From: a virus
Length of the DNA: 28,947 nt
Virus record (IMG/VR): IMGVR_UViG_3300005295_000051
Location: 1 to 28,947 of that record
Direction: 5' to 3' (one strand)
Shown here: piece by piece, positions 1 to 6,567 of the stretch
Position numbering within the stretch: position 1 is the first letter of the stretch
Layout: the number at the start of each line of letters is the position of its first letter
The notes under the pieces: generated by a model
Database searches by the model: none
What the model was told of the DNA's origin: nothing
What the model saw: only the letters and a program-made list of their open reading frames with translations
Position numbers and translations under genes: made by a program

Positions 1-307
1 CGCTCCGATCCGCCCGCCCGATCAGTCCGCCCCCGCCGTAGGCCCCGCCGATCCCCAGCCCCGCCGCCTCGTCCGCGAGGTCGTCGTCGATCCCGAAACT
101 CTGGGACTGCGCGGCAGCGGCCTCGCGGGCCTGCGCCACCGCCCGGTCGTAGGCGCTCCCGAACCCCGGAGAAAAGTCCCCGACCGCTGGCGCGCCGCCC
201 GGGGTGCCGCGTCCGCCGAACCCGCGATCGGTGTCGGCCCCGCTGAAGCCTTCGCCCCGGTCCCGGTCGCTCGTCCCGGCTCCGTTGCTCCCGCCGCCTG
301 ATTCCAT
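1..307 (-). CDS. Gly-rich hypothetical protein, 3' end beyond window
   Basis: The frame opens with ATG at 307, directly after the TAG of the upstream gene (308-310), and stays open for 102 codons to the left edge, so the C-terminus is missing. The visible part is rich in Gly, Ala and Asp, with a start MESGGGSNGAGTSDRDRG and a middle stretch AYDRAVAQAREAAAAQSQ that could form a short helix. No family was recognised. The tight junction puts it last in the visible part of the packaging unit. Low complexity of this kind is common in phage structural or assembly proteins, but that is only inference. Confidence 0.6.
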   Translation of the reverse strand, partial: MESGGGSNGAGTSDRDRGEGFSGADTDRGFGGRGTPGGAPAVGDFSPGFGSAYDRAVAQAREAAAAQSQSFGIDDDLADEAAGLGIGGAYGGGGLIGRADRS

Positions 308-1885
308 CTACGGCTCCATCCGCTGCCGCCCGCCCGTCAGCGCGCCCGCCGGTTCCGCCGCCTCGGCCTCGCCCCCACCGGGCCCGCCGATCACGCCCGA
401 CGCGAGCACCACACCCGCCATCGCCAGCGCCGTCGCCACCCTCGGGTCGAACGCACTCAAGTCCTTGCCCAGGTGGTGCTTCACGATCTTCAGCGAGTCC
501 ACGAAGGGCATCGAGCCCGTCAGCGCCGCCTCGCCCTGCTCCAGGTACTTCTGCGCCACCCAGAGCGCCGCCTGCACGTCCGCCTTCGACACGCCCCGCG
601 ATGCCGCGAACTTCCCGATCAGGTCCGACACCTCGGCGTACTGCGTCGGATTGAAGTCGCCGTACTCCGCCGTCTTCAGCTTCCCCGTCTCCGCGTAGCC
701 CTTCGTCTGCTTCGGCCCCAGCACGGGCGACGTGCCCGGTTTCCACGGCGGCGCGGCCACGTCCTTCATCGGGAGCCCCTCTAGCTCGCGCACGTCGTAG
801 CCCTTCGTCGGCACGTAGGGGTCTTTCTGGAGCGGGTAGAAAATCTTCTTCATCCACGTGTCGAGGACGACGGCGTCGGGGTTGCCCAGGAGGGCCTCGC
901 GGAAGTTCTTGATCTTCTCGCCGCTCAGTTCCTGGCCGTGGAGCGCCCGCAACACGTTGTTCCGCGCCGACTCCATCACGCCGATGCCGAGATGCGACTC
1001 GCCTCGCGCCTCCAGGGCCTTCGCGAGCGCCGTCGGCACGCCCTGGTCGGTGAGCAGCGCCCCCAGCGTGCGCTCCACCTCGGGGATGCCGCCCCGCTTG
1101 TAGGCGTCCCACACCTTGTCCGCGTAGAGCAGGTTGGACCCCATGTGGATGTCGCCCGCGTGAATCTCGGAGAGCTTCGACGCGGCCCCGGAGCCGAGAC
1201 GCTTCGCGGCCTTCTCGGTGAGCGCGCCCGCCTCGCGGAGCGGTGAGAGCGCCGCGACGACCCCCGCGTAGGTGCGCGCCTCGTCGCCGTGGATGCGCTT
1301 GATGGTGTCCCCGAACCCGTGATACCAGATGTTGCCGCCCAGCTTCACGCCCTCCTCGTAGAGCTTCCGCATGCGGCGCGTGTCGGGGCGCTCGATCGCG
1401 CGCGTCACCTTCGCGCCCTCCACCGACTTCGTCGGCACCCGCGCGATCCCCATCTGGTTGGGGAGGTCCGCGAGCGTGCCCCGGGCGGGCTCCGCCGTCG
1501 AGACGAGCGCCCGCAAGAGCCCTGGCGCGCCCACGGCAGCGGCCTCAAAGGGCTGCGCCTGCCCCACCACGTCGGCCACCTGGGCCACGTGCTCGCGCGG
1601 CGCGAGGCGCGTGTCGGGCGCGCCCGTCGCATACTCCTCGCTCGTCGTCCACTGGGGGTAGAGCGCCGCGATCTCGGGGGGGTAGCGGGTCGCCGTCGGG
1701 GTCACTTGCCGTTGGGGTGGTGTTTCTGGAAACGTCGCGGTCGCCAGCGTCGGGGCCGCGTTGAGGGACTGCGGCCCCAGCGACGCGCGGAGCCGGTCGA
1801 GCGTCTCGGGGTCGAGGGCCTCCTCCGACGGCGCGATCGCGGTCGGGGACCGGGTGAACACGTTCCGCGCCAGCGAGGGCTCCAC
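308..1885 (-). CDS. Large phage protein with DUF7178-like central block
   Basis: 525 residues, starting with GTG at 1885 immediately after the TAG of the lipoprotein gene (1886-1888). Residues about 165-345 hold a pattern I associate with a family of small phage proteins (DUF7178-like, helical, possibly related to helix-hairpin-helix glycosylase folds): NIWYHGFGDTIKRIHGDEA, then VVAALSPLREAG, later a run around NNVLRAL, KIKNFREALLGNP and DAVVLDTWMKKIF. Flanking regions are Pro- and Ala-rich. A Gly/Ala segment near the C-terminus (ALAMAGVVLASGVIGGPGGG) could touch a membrane. The family usually stands alone at under 250 residues, so here it would be a domain in a larger, perhaps virion-associated, protein. 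Biochemical function is not known. The coding call is firm; the family link is a recollection of pattern. Confidence 0.7.
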   Translation of the reverse strand: MEPSLARNVFTRSPTAIAPSEEALDPETLDRLRASLGPQSLNAAPTLATATFPETPPQRQVTPTATRYPPEIAALYPQWTTSEEYATGAPDTRLAPREHVAQVADVVGQAQPFEAAAVGAPGLLRALVSTAEPARGTLADLPNQMGIARVPTKSVEGAKVTRAIERPDTRRMRKLYEEGVKLGGNIWYHGFGDTIKRIHGDEARTYAGVVAALSPLREAGALTEKAAKRLGSGAASKLSEIHAGDIHMGSNLLYADKVWDAYKRGGIPEVERTLGALLTDQGVPTALAKALEARGESHLGIGVMESARNNVLRALHGQELSGEKIKNFREALLGNPDAVVLDTWMKKIFYPLQKDPYVPTKGYDVRELEGLPMKDVAAPPWKPGTSPVLGPKQTKGYAETGKLKTAEYGDFNPTQYAEVSDLIGKFAASRGVSKADVQAALWVAQKYLEQGEAALTGSMPFVDSLKIVKHHLGKDLSAFDPRVATALAMAGVVLASGVIGGPGGGEAEAAEPAGALTGGRQRMEP

Positions 1886-2287
1886 CTAGCTCGTCCGCAC
1901 GCAGTACTTCACCGTCGCGGTCGTCGCGTAGCCCGTCGGACAGTGGCCGCTCGCGTCGGGGTAGGGCGCGCCCCCGTCGTCCACGGGGTCGGGCACGGTG
2001 TCGGGCGCGACCGGCAGGCACTGACCGGGCGCGGTCGGCCCCGCGAGCGCCATGCCCGTCGGGCAGGGTGACGATGGTGACGATCGTGGCGAAACTCCAG
2101 GCGGCGGAGCCGGGGCCGCAGGCGGCGCGGCCTTCACCGGAGCCGCCTGGGCCACCGCGACGGGCCGCGAGGCCCCCGTGACCGGCGTGCCGTCCCCGTG
2201 GGAGCACGCGACCAACGTGAGGATGGCGATCCCGGCGATTCCCCCGGTACGACTCGGTACGACTCGGTGCCACTGGGTGTGACTCAT
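1886..2287 (-). CDS. Small secreted lipoprotein with duplicated CPTG motif
   Basis: 133 residues. The ATG at 2287 overlaps the terminase TGA as ATGA (2284-2287). The N-terminus has a charged start, a hydrophobic run (GIAGIAILTLVAC) and a lipobox LVAC with Cys28 as the probable lipidated residue, so the mature protein should be anchored in a membrane after signal peptidase II cleavage. After it comes a Pro/Ala-rich linker, then two copies of a short Cys module (CPTGMALAG...C and CPTGYATTA...C) that could form two small disulfide loops. The first codons lie on a four-unit 10-base tandem repeat. A lipoprotein directly behind a terminase gene is an unusual place; it could act in lysis, superinfection exclusion or surface alteration. 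None of these is shown by the sequence. Confidence 0.75.
   Translation of the reverse strand: MSHTQWHRVVPSRTGGIAGIAILTLVACSHGDGTPVTGASRPVAVAQAAPVKAAPPAAPAPPPGVSPRSSPSSPCPTGMALAGPTAPGQCLPVAPDTVPDPVDDGGAPYPDASGHCPTGYATTATVKYCVRTS
2246..2285. repeat. Four 10-base tandem repeats at lipoprotein start
   Basis: On the plus strand four units follow each other: GGTACGACTC (2246-2255), the identical GGTACGACTC (2256-2265), GGTGCCACTG (2266-2275) and GGTGTGACTC (2276-2285). They cover codons 2-14 of the lipoprotein and touch the terminase stop. Because 10 is not a multiple of three, loss or gain of one unit would shift the lipoprotein frame. Confidence 0.8.
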
Positions 2288-3042
2288 CCCAGGAACTCCC
2301 CCCGGATCATCTCCGCCCAGGTTCCAGGCCACGCGGAGGACAGGAGCGTGAGTCGGCCCCCGCCGTCGATGCACGGGCGCATCGCGGAGAAGGCCTGACG
2401 CGGCCACTGCCACGTCCCGAACTCGTCGGCCAGGATCGCGGTCGCGGTGTACTGGCGGAGTTGGTCCGCGCCCTCGGCCACCCCCATGATGAGGGCCCCG
2501 TTGTCGAGGCGGAGGGACGGGGGGCCGTTCTTCCGCTCGACGAGCGCGCCCCCGCCGCCCTCGACGGGGAGACGGAGCAGGATGCCGTGGGCGCGCTCGA
2601 CGAGTTCAGCGGACTTCTCTTCCTTGGACGAGACGAAGAACACGTTGGCGTGGGGGCGCTGCAAGGCCAACCAGACGTGGACCGCGACGAAGCACCACGT
2701 CATCCGCATCCGGCGGGCCTTCGGCACCAGGAGGAGCGGCGGCACCCCAGCGGCCACCTGTCGCGCGAGATCGCGCAGGTACGTGAGGGGGGCCAGCGAC
2801 CCGGTACAGGTCGGGCACTGGGACACTCCCCCGCCCACGTACCGCGCGCACGGGCGGCAGACGGCCACCGGAAAGGCCTTGATGGGATTGGCTGCATCCA
2901 ATTCGTCCACGGTCGTGACGCAGTCCGACAGCCACGCCCAGGGGTCCGCCCGGTACAGCGCGGCGCGGTGGATGGCCTCCACCTCGTCGAGGAGCGCCTC
3001 TGCCGTCTCGGGGCCCTCGGCCAGCGCCGCCAGATCGAGCAT
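2284..3042 (-). CDS. Terminase large subunit, ATPase domain only
   Basis: 252 residues, about half the usual 450-550 of a large terminase. It is the motor that threads DNA into the procapsid. The usual NP-x-K-x-FP segment (52-58) is followed by a four-Cys zinc-like insert (C62-x2-C65, C76-x2-C79), then a degenerate Walker A (VPKARRMRMTW, 106-116) of the type seen as KSRRM or SRQxG in phage terminases, FFVSSKEEKSAEL (135-147), Walker B with catalytic Glu (ILADEF, 203-208, E207) and the coupling motif LLSSAWPG (233-240). The protein then stops. The RNase H-like nuclease domain with its Asp triad is absent, and the next gene is a lipoprotein in another frame. Neighbours are a small-subunit-like gene upstream (6-base gap) and the lipoprotein downstream (ATGA overlap). 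Either the nuclease is a separate gene elsewhere or another nuclease is used. Confidence 0.85.
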   Translation of the reverse strand: MLDLAALAEGPETAEALLDEVEAIHRAALYRADPWAWLSDCVTTVDELDAANPIKAFPVAVCRPCARYVGGGVSQCPTCTGSLAPLTYLRDLARQVAAGVPPLLLVPKARRMRMTWCFVAVHVWLALQRPHANVFFVSSKEEKSAELVERAHGILLRLPVEGGGGALVERKNGPPSLRLDNGALIMGVAEGADQLRQYTATAILADEFGTWQWPRQAFSAMRPCIDGGGRLTLLSSAWPGTWAEMIRGEFLG

Positions 3043-3048
3043 GCGGGC

Positions 3049-3498
3049 CTAGGAGCCCCCCAGGAGCCCCGCAGGGGGCGGGGCGGGGGTCTGGGCCTCG
3101 ATCGCGCGGCGGAGGAGCGCCATGAGGGCTTCCCGGTCCTCTGGGGACATCGCCGCGATCAGGGTCCGCCGCTCGGCGCGGGTGCCGTCGCCCTCCGTGA
3201 TCTCGACGGACTCCTTGGGGCGTCCGAACGCGCGGTCGGCCAGCCACTCGGCGGCGTACATCCGGGCCTTCAGGCTGGGGATGCGGTCGCGCTTGGCGAG
3301 GCGGGACTTCAGGATCGGCTCGCCGCGCAGGACGCCCAGCATGAAGTCGGCCATCTCGCGGCCATCGAGGGTCTGCTGGCGGATGTAGTGGCGGAGGGGG
3401 TTCCGCTTGGGGTTGCCGCGATAGGTGCGGTCCTCGGGTTGCCAGGGGCGCAGGTTGGCGAGGGAGTTCGCCCGCGACGCCGACACCACGGGAGCCAC
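3049..3498 (-). CDS. Terminase small subunit-like protein
   Basis: 149 residues, predicted GTG start at 3498 (no strong Shine-Dalgarno, so the start is the weakest part). The block SLKARMYAAEWLADRAFGRP followed by KESVEITEGDG matches the segment common to DUF5681-type and other small terminase-like phage proteins, where a helix ends in a DRAxGRPK motif. The C-terminal third is helical (MSPEDREALMALLRRAIEAQ) and ends in a Pro/Gly tail. Its position just before the large subunit supports a role in recognising the packaging site on phage DNA. The N-terminal SLANLRPWQPEDR segment also resembles the start of DUF5681 proteins. Function is inferred from pattern and neighbourhood. Confidence 0.75.
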   Translation of the reverse strand: MAPVVSASRANSLANLRPWQPEDRTYRGNPKRNPLRHYIRQQTLDGREMADFMLGVLRGEPILKSRLAKRDRIPSLKARMYAAEWLADRAFGRPKESVEITEGDGTRAERRTLIAAMSPEDREALMALLRRAIEAQTPAPPPAGLLGGS

Positions 3499-3572
3499 GG
3501 GGCTAGAGTGTCCCCAGAATGGGGATCGGGCGCAATGATTTCGCGCCCTTGGCCCGGGAGGTCAGGGGTCGG

Positions 3573-3815
3573 TCAGACGGAGGTGTCTTTGATATCAGGC
3601 TCCCGCCGCGCGAGCGCCCTGCGACAGGGCTGGCAGGAGGTGAGGACGGGATCGCGGGTGTAGCGGCCCCGGTACAGGAGACGGCCACAGGCGGTGCGGA
3701 CGCGGGGGACGGACTGGGTGCGGACGGCCAGGGCGAGGTCGGGGGCCGTGACCGCGAAGTGGTAGGGACGCCAGCGGGGGCCGACAGAGGTCTGGTGCTG
3801 GCCGTAGACGGGCAT
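3573..3815 (-). CDS. Small Cys-containing protein, zinc-binding type
   Basis: 80 residues, ATG at 3815, four bases after the stop of the upstream gene. The pattern HFAV...TACGR...VLTSCQPCRRAL (one C-G followed about 20 residues later by C-x2-C) is that of short phage and plasmid proteins with a His/Cys site that usually reads H...CGR...TCxRC. A structural zinc ion is likely. It is co-transcribed with the terminase genes. No specific role can be given. Confidence 0.65.
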   Translation of the reverse strand: MPVYGQHQTSVGPRWRPYHFAVTAPDLALAVRTQSVPRVRTACGRLLYRGRYTRDPVLTSCQPCRRALARREPDIKDTSV

Positions 3816-3819
3816 GACG

Positions 3820-4170
3820 CTAGGCTCCCAGGGCGGGGAAGCTCCCGCCCACGGGCACCACCGCCACGTCCTGGTAGGTCGGGCCCACGTCCACCAGCTT
3901 GGCGAACGGCTTCACGGTGTAGTCCCAGCGGCGGACCATCTCCTTCTGGAACTTCGCCACCATCTTCGACGGGTCCACCTGGGTCCAGCCCAGCACGTGG
4001 AGGTCGAGGTAGCCGCGCGCGCGGAGCCGCTCGACGCGGTTGGCATCCGCGCCCTCCGCGACCTTCACCTGGGTGTCCAGCACCATCCGCCCGATGATGG
4101 CGAAGCGGTACGGGCGGGCCGTCCGCCGCGAGAACGCCTTGCCGTTGAGGGTCACCGTGATCTTGGGCAT
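3820..4170 (-). CDS. Hypothetical protein, first gene of packaging unit
   Basis: 116 residues from ATG at 4170, chosen because GAAGGAGA lies 7 bases upstream. An in-frame ATG at 4203 would add MQSTLTPKETT and sits at the predicted transcription start of the promoter at 4210-4237 (see findings). The sequence MPKITVTLNGKAFSRRTARPYRF suggests a small mixed alpha/beta fold; a Lys/Arg-rich middle (SKMVAKFQKEMVRRW) may be a helix. Not recognised. Being first behind an operator-controlled promoter, it may be an early-expressed or regulatory protein of the unit, but that is a guess. Confidence 0.7.
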   Translation of the reverse strand: MPKITVTLNGKAFSRRTARPYRFAIIGRMVLDTQVKVAEGADANRVERLRARGYLDLHVLGWTQVDPSKMVAKFQKEMVRRWDYTVKPFAKLVDVGPTYQDVAVVPVGGSFPALGA

Positions 4171-4209
4171 CGTCGTCTCCTTCGGGGTCAGCGTTGACTG
4201 CATGCCACC

Positions 4210-4237
4210 AAGGTATCACGGATACCTGGCGTGTCAA
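4210..4237 (-). promoter_or_regulatory. Promoter with perfect 7-3-7 operator
   Basis: On the minus strand: TTGACA (4237-4232), a 16-base spacer and TACCTT (4215-4210). In between lies the perfect palindrome AGGTATC-N3-GATACCT (plus-strand 4211-4227). Directly upstream is TTATTTCCCGC, shared almost exactly with the promoters at 12579 and 17090. It should drive the packaging unit leftward, with a repressor bound across the spacer and -10. Confidence 0.7.
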
Positions 4238-4243
4238 GCGGGA

Positions 4244-4298
4244 AATAAGGGCCCAGTGGACCCCTATTGTTTCGCGCACTTATGGCTCAGAGGAGCCA
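4244..4298 (-). terminator. Possible terminator of the early operon
   Basis: Two hairpins follow the last gene of the early operon on the minus strand. One is TGGCTC/GAGCCA with a 4-base loop (4283-4298) spanning the stop codon. The second has arms 4244-4251 and 4261-4268 with one mismatch, ending in TTATTT. The run of T is short, so termination strength is uncertain. It separates the early operon from the next promoter. Confidence 0.4.
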
Positions 4299-4385
4299 GA
4301 AGGCGAGGGCCAGGAGGATCAGGAGGACCGCCGCGATCGCGCCCGCGAGACGCTCCGCGCGCGTCGCTTGGAGCCAGCGGGTCAC
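4287..4385 (-). CDS. Single-pass membrane peptide, 32 residues
   Basis: GTG at 4385 overlaps the previous TGA as GTGA (4382-4385), the coupling seen along the whole operon. After a basic N-terminus (TRWLQATRAERLAG) the rest is one hydrophobic helix (AIAAVLLILLALAFWLL) ending at the stop, so an N-in single-span membrane peptide is expected. It is the last gene of the early operon. Such peptides can be holin-like, antiholin-like or exclusion factors; the sequence does not decide. Confidence 0.55.
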   Translation of the reverse strand: MTRWLQATRAERLAGAIAAVLLILLALAFWLL

Positions 4386-4606
4386 CGGAGCGCCTGGAGC
4401 ACCGCGTCGATGATGAACCGCGTCGAGGGCGTGTTCCGCTCCGCCCCCAGGGCCGTGATGATCGCCCGCACCCGCTCTAGCTGGACGCCCTGCCCCTCGA
4501 CGTAGCTCCCCTGGGCGAGCGCCATCGCGCACGGGAGACAGACCACCTTCGGGTGCTGGCAGTTCACGGACTTCTCGACGGCCCAGGCATTCGCGTCGAA
4601 GGTCAT
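4382..4606 (-). CDS. Small protein with CxxH/CxxC motif
   Basis: 74 residues; ATG at 4606 overlaps the preceding stop as ATGA (4603-4606). The segment CQHPKVVCLPC (C16-x2-H, C23-x2-C26) is a compact likely zinc site, followed by a helical C-terminal half (QLERVRAIITALGAE, FIIDAVLQALR). Small phage proteins with C-x2-H-x4-C-x2-C are frequent in early operons and mostly uncharacterised. Translational coupling on both sides supports it being real. Confidence 0.65.
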   Translation of the reverse strand: MTFDANAWAVEKSVNCQHPKVVCLPCAMALAQGSYVEGQGVQLERVRAIITALGAERNTPSTRFIIDAVLQALR

Positions 4607-4908
4607 AGCGCGTCCCGCGCCTCGGGCGCGCGGAGCCGGTAGCGGTAGAGGCCCCGCCCGTCGGTGACGCGCTGGCGATCCACGCACCATGCGCCGAACC
4701 GATCCTTGCGGAGATCGCGAAGCCGCGCGCTCACGCTCGCCTCGGGCGCTCCGGTCTTGTCCGCGATCTGGTGGAGCGTGTGCCACGCGCCATCCGCCAT
4801 CACCGTGCGGACGGCGAGCAGTTGACTGGCGAGCCGCTCGCGATCCTGTCCCGGGTCGTAGGTGTCGCCGTCGAAGAACAGGTTGCCCTGGCGCGGTGGA
4901 CCCATCAT
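4603..4908 (-). CDS. Winged helix-turn-helix protein
   Basis: 101 residues. The gene starts MM; the first ATG (4908) overlaps the Mom-like gene's TGA as ATGA (4905-4908). Residues 31-72 form a winged-helix pattern: VMADGAWHTLHQIADKTGAP, then EASVSARLRDLRKDRFGAW, with the recognition helix around ASVSARLRDLRK and a wing around DRQRVTDGRGLYRYRL. This is the arrangement of small phage proteins that control replication or transcription by DNA binding. It is one of two candidates, with the ribbon-helix-helix protein at 12229-12459, for recognising the repeated palindromic operators. The N-terminal QGNLFFDGDTYDPGQD segment is acidic and probably flexible. Confidence 0.75.
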   Translation of the reverse strand: MMGPPRQGNLFFDGDTYDPGQDRERLASQLLAVRTVMADGAWHTLHQIADKTGAPEASVSARLRDLRKDRFGAWCVDRQRVTDGRGLYRYRLRAPEARDAL

Positions 4909-5624
4909 CGCCTCCGTTTCGGATAGGGCTGAAACCGCGAGGCCAGCCGCGCGCGATGGTGCCGCGCGGACGGGCCGCGAAACGCGAAGTAGCGAGCGCG
5001 CGAGGGGACGTAGGACGCCGTGACGGGCGTGTCGAGGCGGGCGAGCTTCGTGATGGTGTCCGCGTCCTCGCGGCGCAGTTGGCGCTCGGAGACGGTCGTG
5101 CCATTCGTGGTGCGGGCCTCGTAGCGCCCGTGGCCCATGACCCCGACGTAGTCGAAGCCGCACGCCTGATAGATCGTGCCGATCTCCCCAGCAGCGGGAT
5201 CGACGAGCGCCGTGATGACTTCGACCGTGGGGGGCAGGAGGCGCATCGCGCGGCGGATCAGCCGGGACGCGGAGCCGGTCGGCGTCCAGTGCGCGCACGC
5301 GCCGCGTGCGAGGAGCCACAAGCGTCCGCCGCCCCACCCGTAGCGGTCCCACACGCCCAGGTTCTCCGCCGGGTCAGGCCCGAACACGATCGCGCCGCCC
5401 AGCACGCCGGAAAAGAATACCCCGTAGTGCGCGTGCGTGACCGTCGGCATCGTGCCCAGCCACTCGTAGGGCAGGATCATCGACGCCGCCGTCGCGCGGT
5501 CGATCGCGCGCACCTGACTCCGCTTCAGCGTGAGGTCGCAGTGCGTCCAGTACGCGCCGAACAGGTCGTGATCGAGGGCGAGGCGCGCGCGGGCGTCGCG
5601 GATCTGGCGCTGCCACGCGATCAC
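4905..5624 (-). CDS. mom: Mom-like DNA adenine modification enzyme
   Basis: 239 residues from GTG at 5624, which overlaps the resolvase stop as GTGA. The pattern is that of phage Mu Mom, a GNAT-fold enzyme that converts adenine in phage DNA to a carbamoylmethyl derivative and so blocks host restriction: HYGVFFSGVLGGAIVFGP (H66-Y67 at the start of the core), then LLARGACAHWTPTGSASRLI, then VDPAAGEIGTIYQACGFDYVG with D142 and Y152. A His-Tyr pair, an Asp and a Tyr 10 residues later are what I recall as the essential residues of Mu Mom. The basic tail (PSRARYFAFRGPSARHHRAR and PKRRR) fits DNA contact. Coupling to RuvC-like and winged-helix genes puts it in the early DNA-handling operon, unlike Mu where mom is late. 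The exact modification is not provable from sequence. Confidence 0.8.
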   Translation of the reverse strand: MIAWQRQIRDARARLALDHDLFGAYWTHCDLTLKRSQVRAIDRATAASMILPYEWLGTMPTVTHAHYGVFFSGVLGGAIVFGPDPAENLGVWDRYGWGGGRLWLLARGACAHWTPTGSASRLIRRAMRLLPPTVEVITALVDPAAGEIGTIYQACGFDYVGVMGHGRYEARTTNGTTVSERQLRREDADTITKLARLDTPVTASYVPSRARYFAFRGPSARHHRARLASRFQPYPKRRR

Positions 5625-6139
5625 TTCGGTCCCAACACCTCGGCCTCGACGTAGTGCAAGAGGCCGATCGCGTCGAGTTCGTCGTCGGTGAGCGCGGAGG
5701 CATGCGAGCCCGCAGGGAGCCACCCGCGCCGCTGCACGGCCTCCGCGATGGCGTCCTTGCTGGCGCGCCCGTTGCCCGATACCCACTTCTTCAGCGTGGC
5801 GGAGTGGACGGAGACGTGGTTGAACTGCCACCGCGCGCAGTGCTCCTGCACCCGGGTCGTGAAGCCGTTCGCGATCTCCGTCGCCGCGCCCCCGCGATGA
5901 TGCGCGGCCTCGTAGGCGATGAGCGCGAGCCGTCCGTCAGCGGCGACATCGAGGAGCGGGGTTGCTATTTCGCGGAGCCAGCGATTGAACGCGACGTAGC
6001 GCATTCCAGGCGACTCCCCGCGCTTGACCGCGAACTCCTGCACGCCGCTTTCGAGCCGCCCCTCGACGCGGAGCGCCCAGCCCGTGAAGGTGCCGAGATC
6101 GAGCGCGAGGACGGCGTAGAGATCAGGCGGGTGCCTCAC
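5621..6139 (-). CDS. RuvC-like Holliday junction resolvase
   Basis: 172 residues; ATG at 6139 overlaps the upstream stop as ATGA. RNase H-like fold: first strand ALDLGTFTGWAL with D14, second acidic residue E77 in LALIAYEAAHHRGGAA, lysine pair KKWVSGNGRASKDA (118-130), and the last acidic cluster DDELDAIGLL (152-161). This is the layout of RuvC-type crossover junction endonucleases, close to the family's usual 150-190 residues. It probably cuts branched DNA made by recombination-dependent replication before packaging. Since the phage terminase here lacks its own RNase H-like nuclease, this is the only protein in the window with that fold, which is worth noting. Confidence 0.85.
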   Translation of the reverse strand: MRHPPDLYAVLALDLGTFTGWALRVEGRLESGVQEFAVKRGESPGMRYVAFNRWLREIATPLLDVAADGRLALIAYEAAHHRGGAATEIANGFTTRVQEHCARWQFNHVSVHSATLKKWVSGNGRASKDAIAEAVQRRGWLPAGSHASALTDDELDAIGLLHYVEAEVLGPK

Positions 6140-6537
6140 ACGCCGCCCGCGTCGGGGGCGAGGGCCGCTTGCATCTTAGCGAGGTAGTCCCCAGGCACTG
6201 CGAGCATGGTCAACCCCGTTGCATTGTTCACCGACTGGATACTCTGAAACCCATCCCTCAGAGCCTGCCGCAGCGCCGACTCCAGCGTCGCCACGCGGGC
6301 CTGCGCCGCATCGCACTGGCGTTCGTGCTCGTCGCGCTCTCGGATGAGTTCGTCAATCCCATCGGTGAGAAACTTCGCGCTGTCCCTCAGTTCACTGATC
6401 GTTTGCTCCAGCACGGCCACGGGGGCGTTCTCAGCGACGACACAGCGCGGGACGCGATCCGCCTGATGGACGCCGCACCACGTGCCGTACTTTCCCCACT
6501 CTCCGCACGCCCGATCTGCCGCCGTGCCCTCAGTCAT
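6136..6537 (-). CDS. Coiled-coil hypothetical protein, paralogue of next upstream gene
   Basis: 133 residues; ATG at 6537 overlaps the preceding stop as ATGA. It begins MTEGTAADRACGEWGKYGTWC, followed by a long helical stretch with heptad-like spacing (LEQTISELRDSAKFLTDGID and on to ARVATLESALRQAL), and ends ALAPDAGGV. The start EGTAADRA, the QARVAxLExALR helix and the end ALAPDAGG are all shared with the protein encoded at 6534-7010, so the two arose by duplication. Function not recognised. Confidence 0.65.
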   Translation of the reverse strand: MTEGTAADRACGEWGKYGTWCGVHQADRVPRCVVAENAPVAVLEQTISELRDSAKFLTDGIDELIRERDEHERQCDAAQARVATLESALRQALRDGFQSIQSVNNATGLTMLAVPGDYLAKMQAALAPDAGGV

Positions 6538-6567
6538 GCCGTCCCTCCCGCGTCGGGGGCGAGAGCC
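6146..6567. repeat. 21-base direct repeat at ends of paralogous genes
   Basis: CCCGCGTCGGGGGCGAGGGCC at 6146-6166 recurs at 6547-6567 with one change, 401 bases apart. Each copy encodes the ALAPDAGG end of one of two adjacent paralogous genes, so it marks the ends of a tandem gene duplication. Confidence 0.8.

Noticed and set aside
2461-3663. 400-codon plus-strand frame across the terminase genes
   Set aside because: It is antisense to two well-supported genes, has low-complexity composition and no ribosome binding site.
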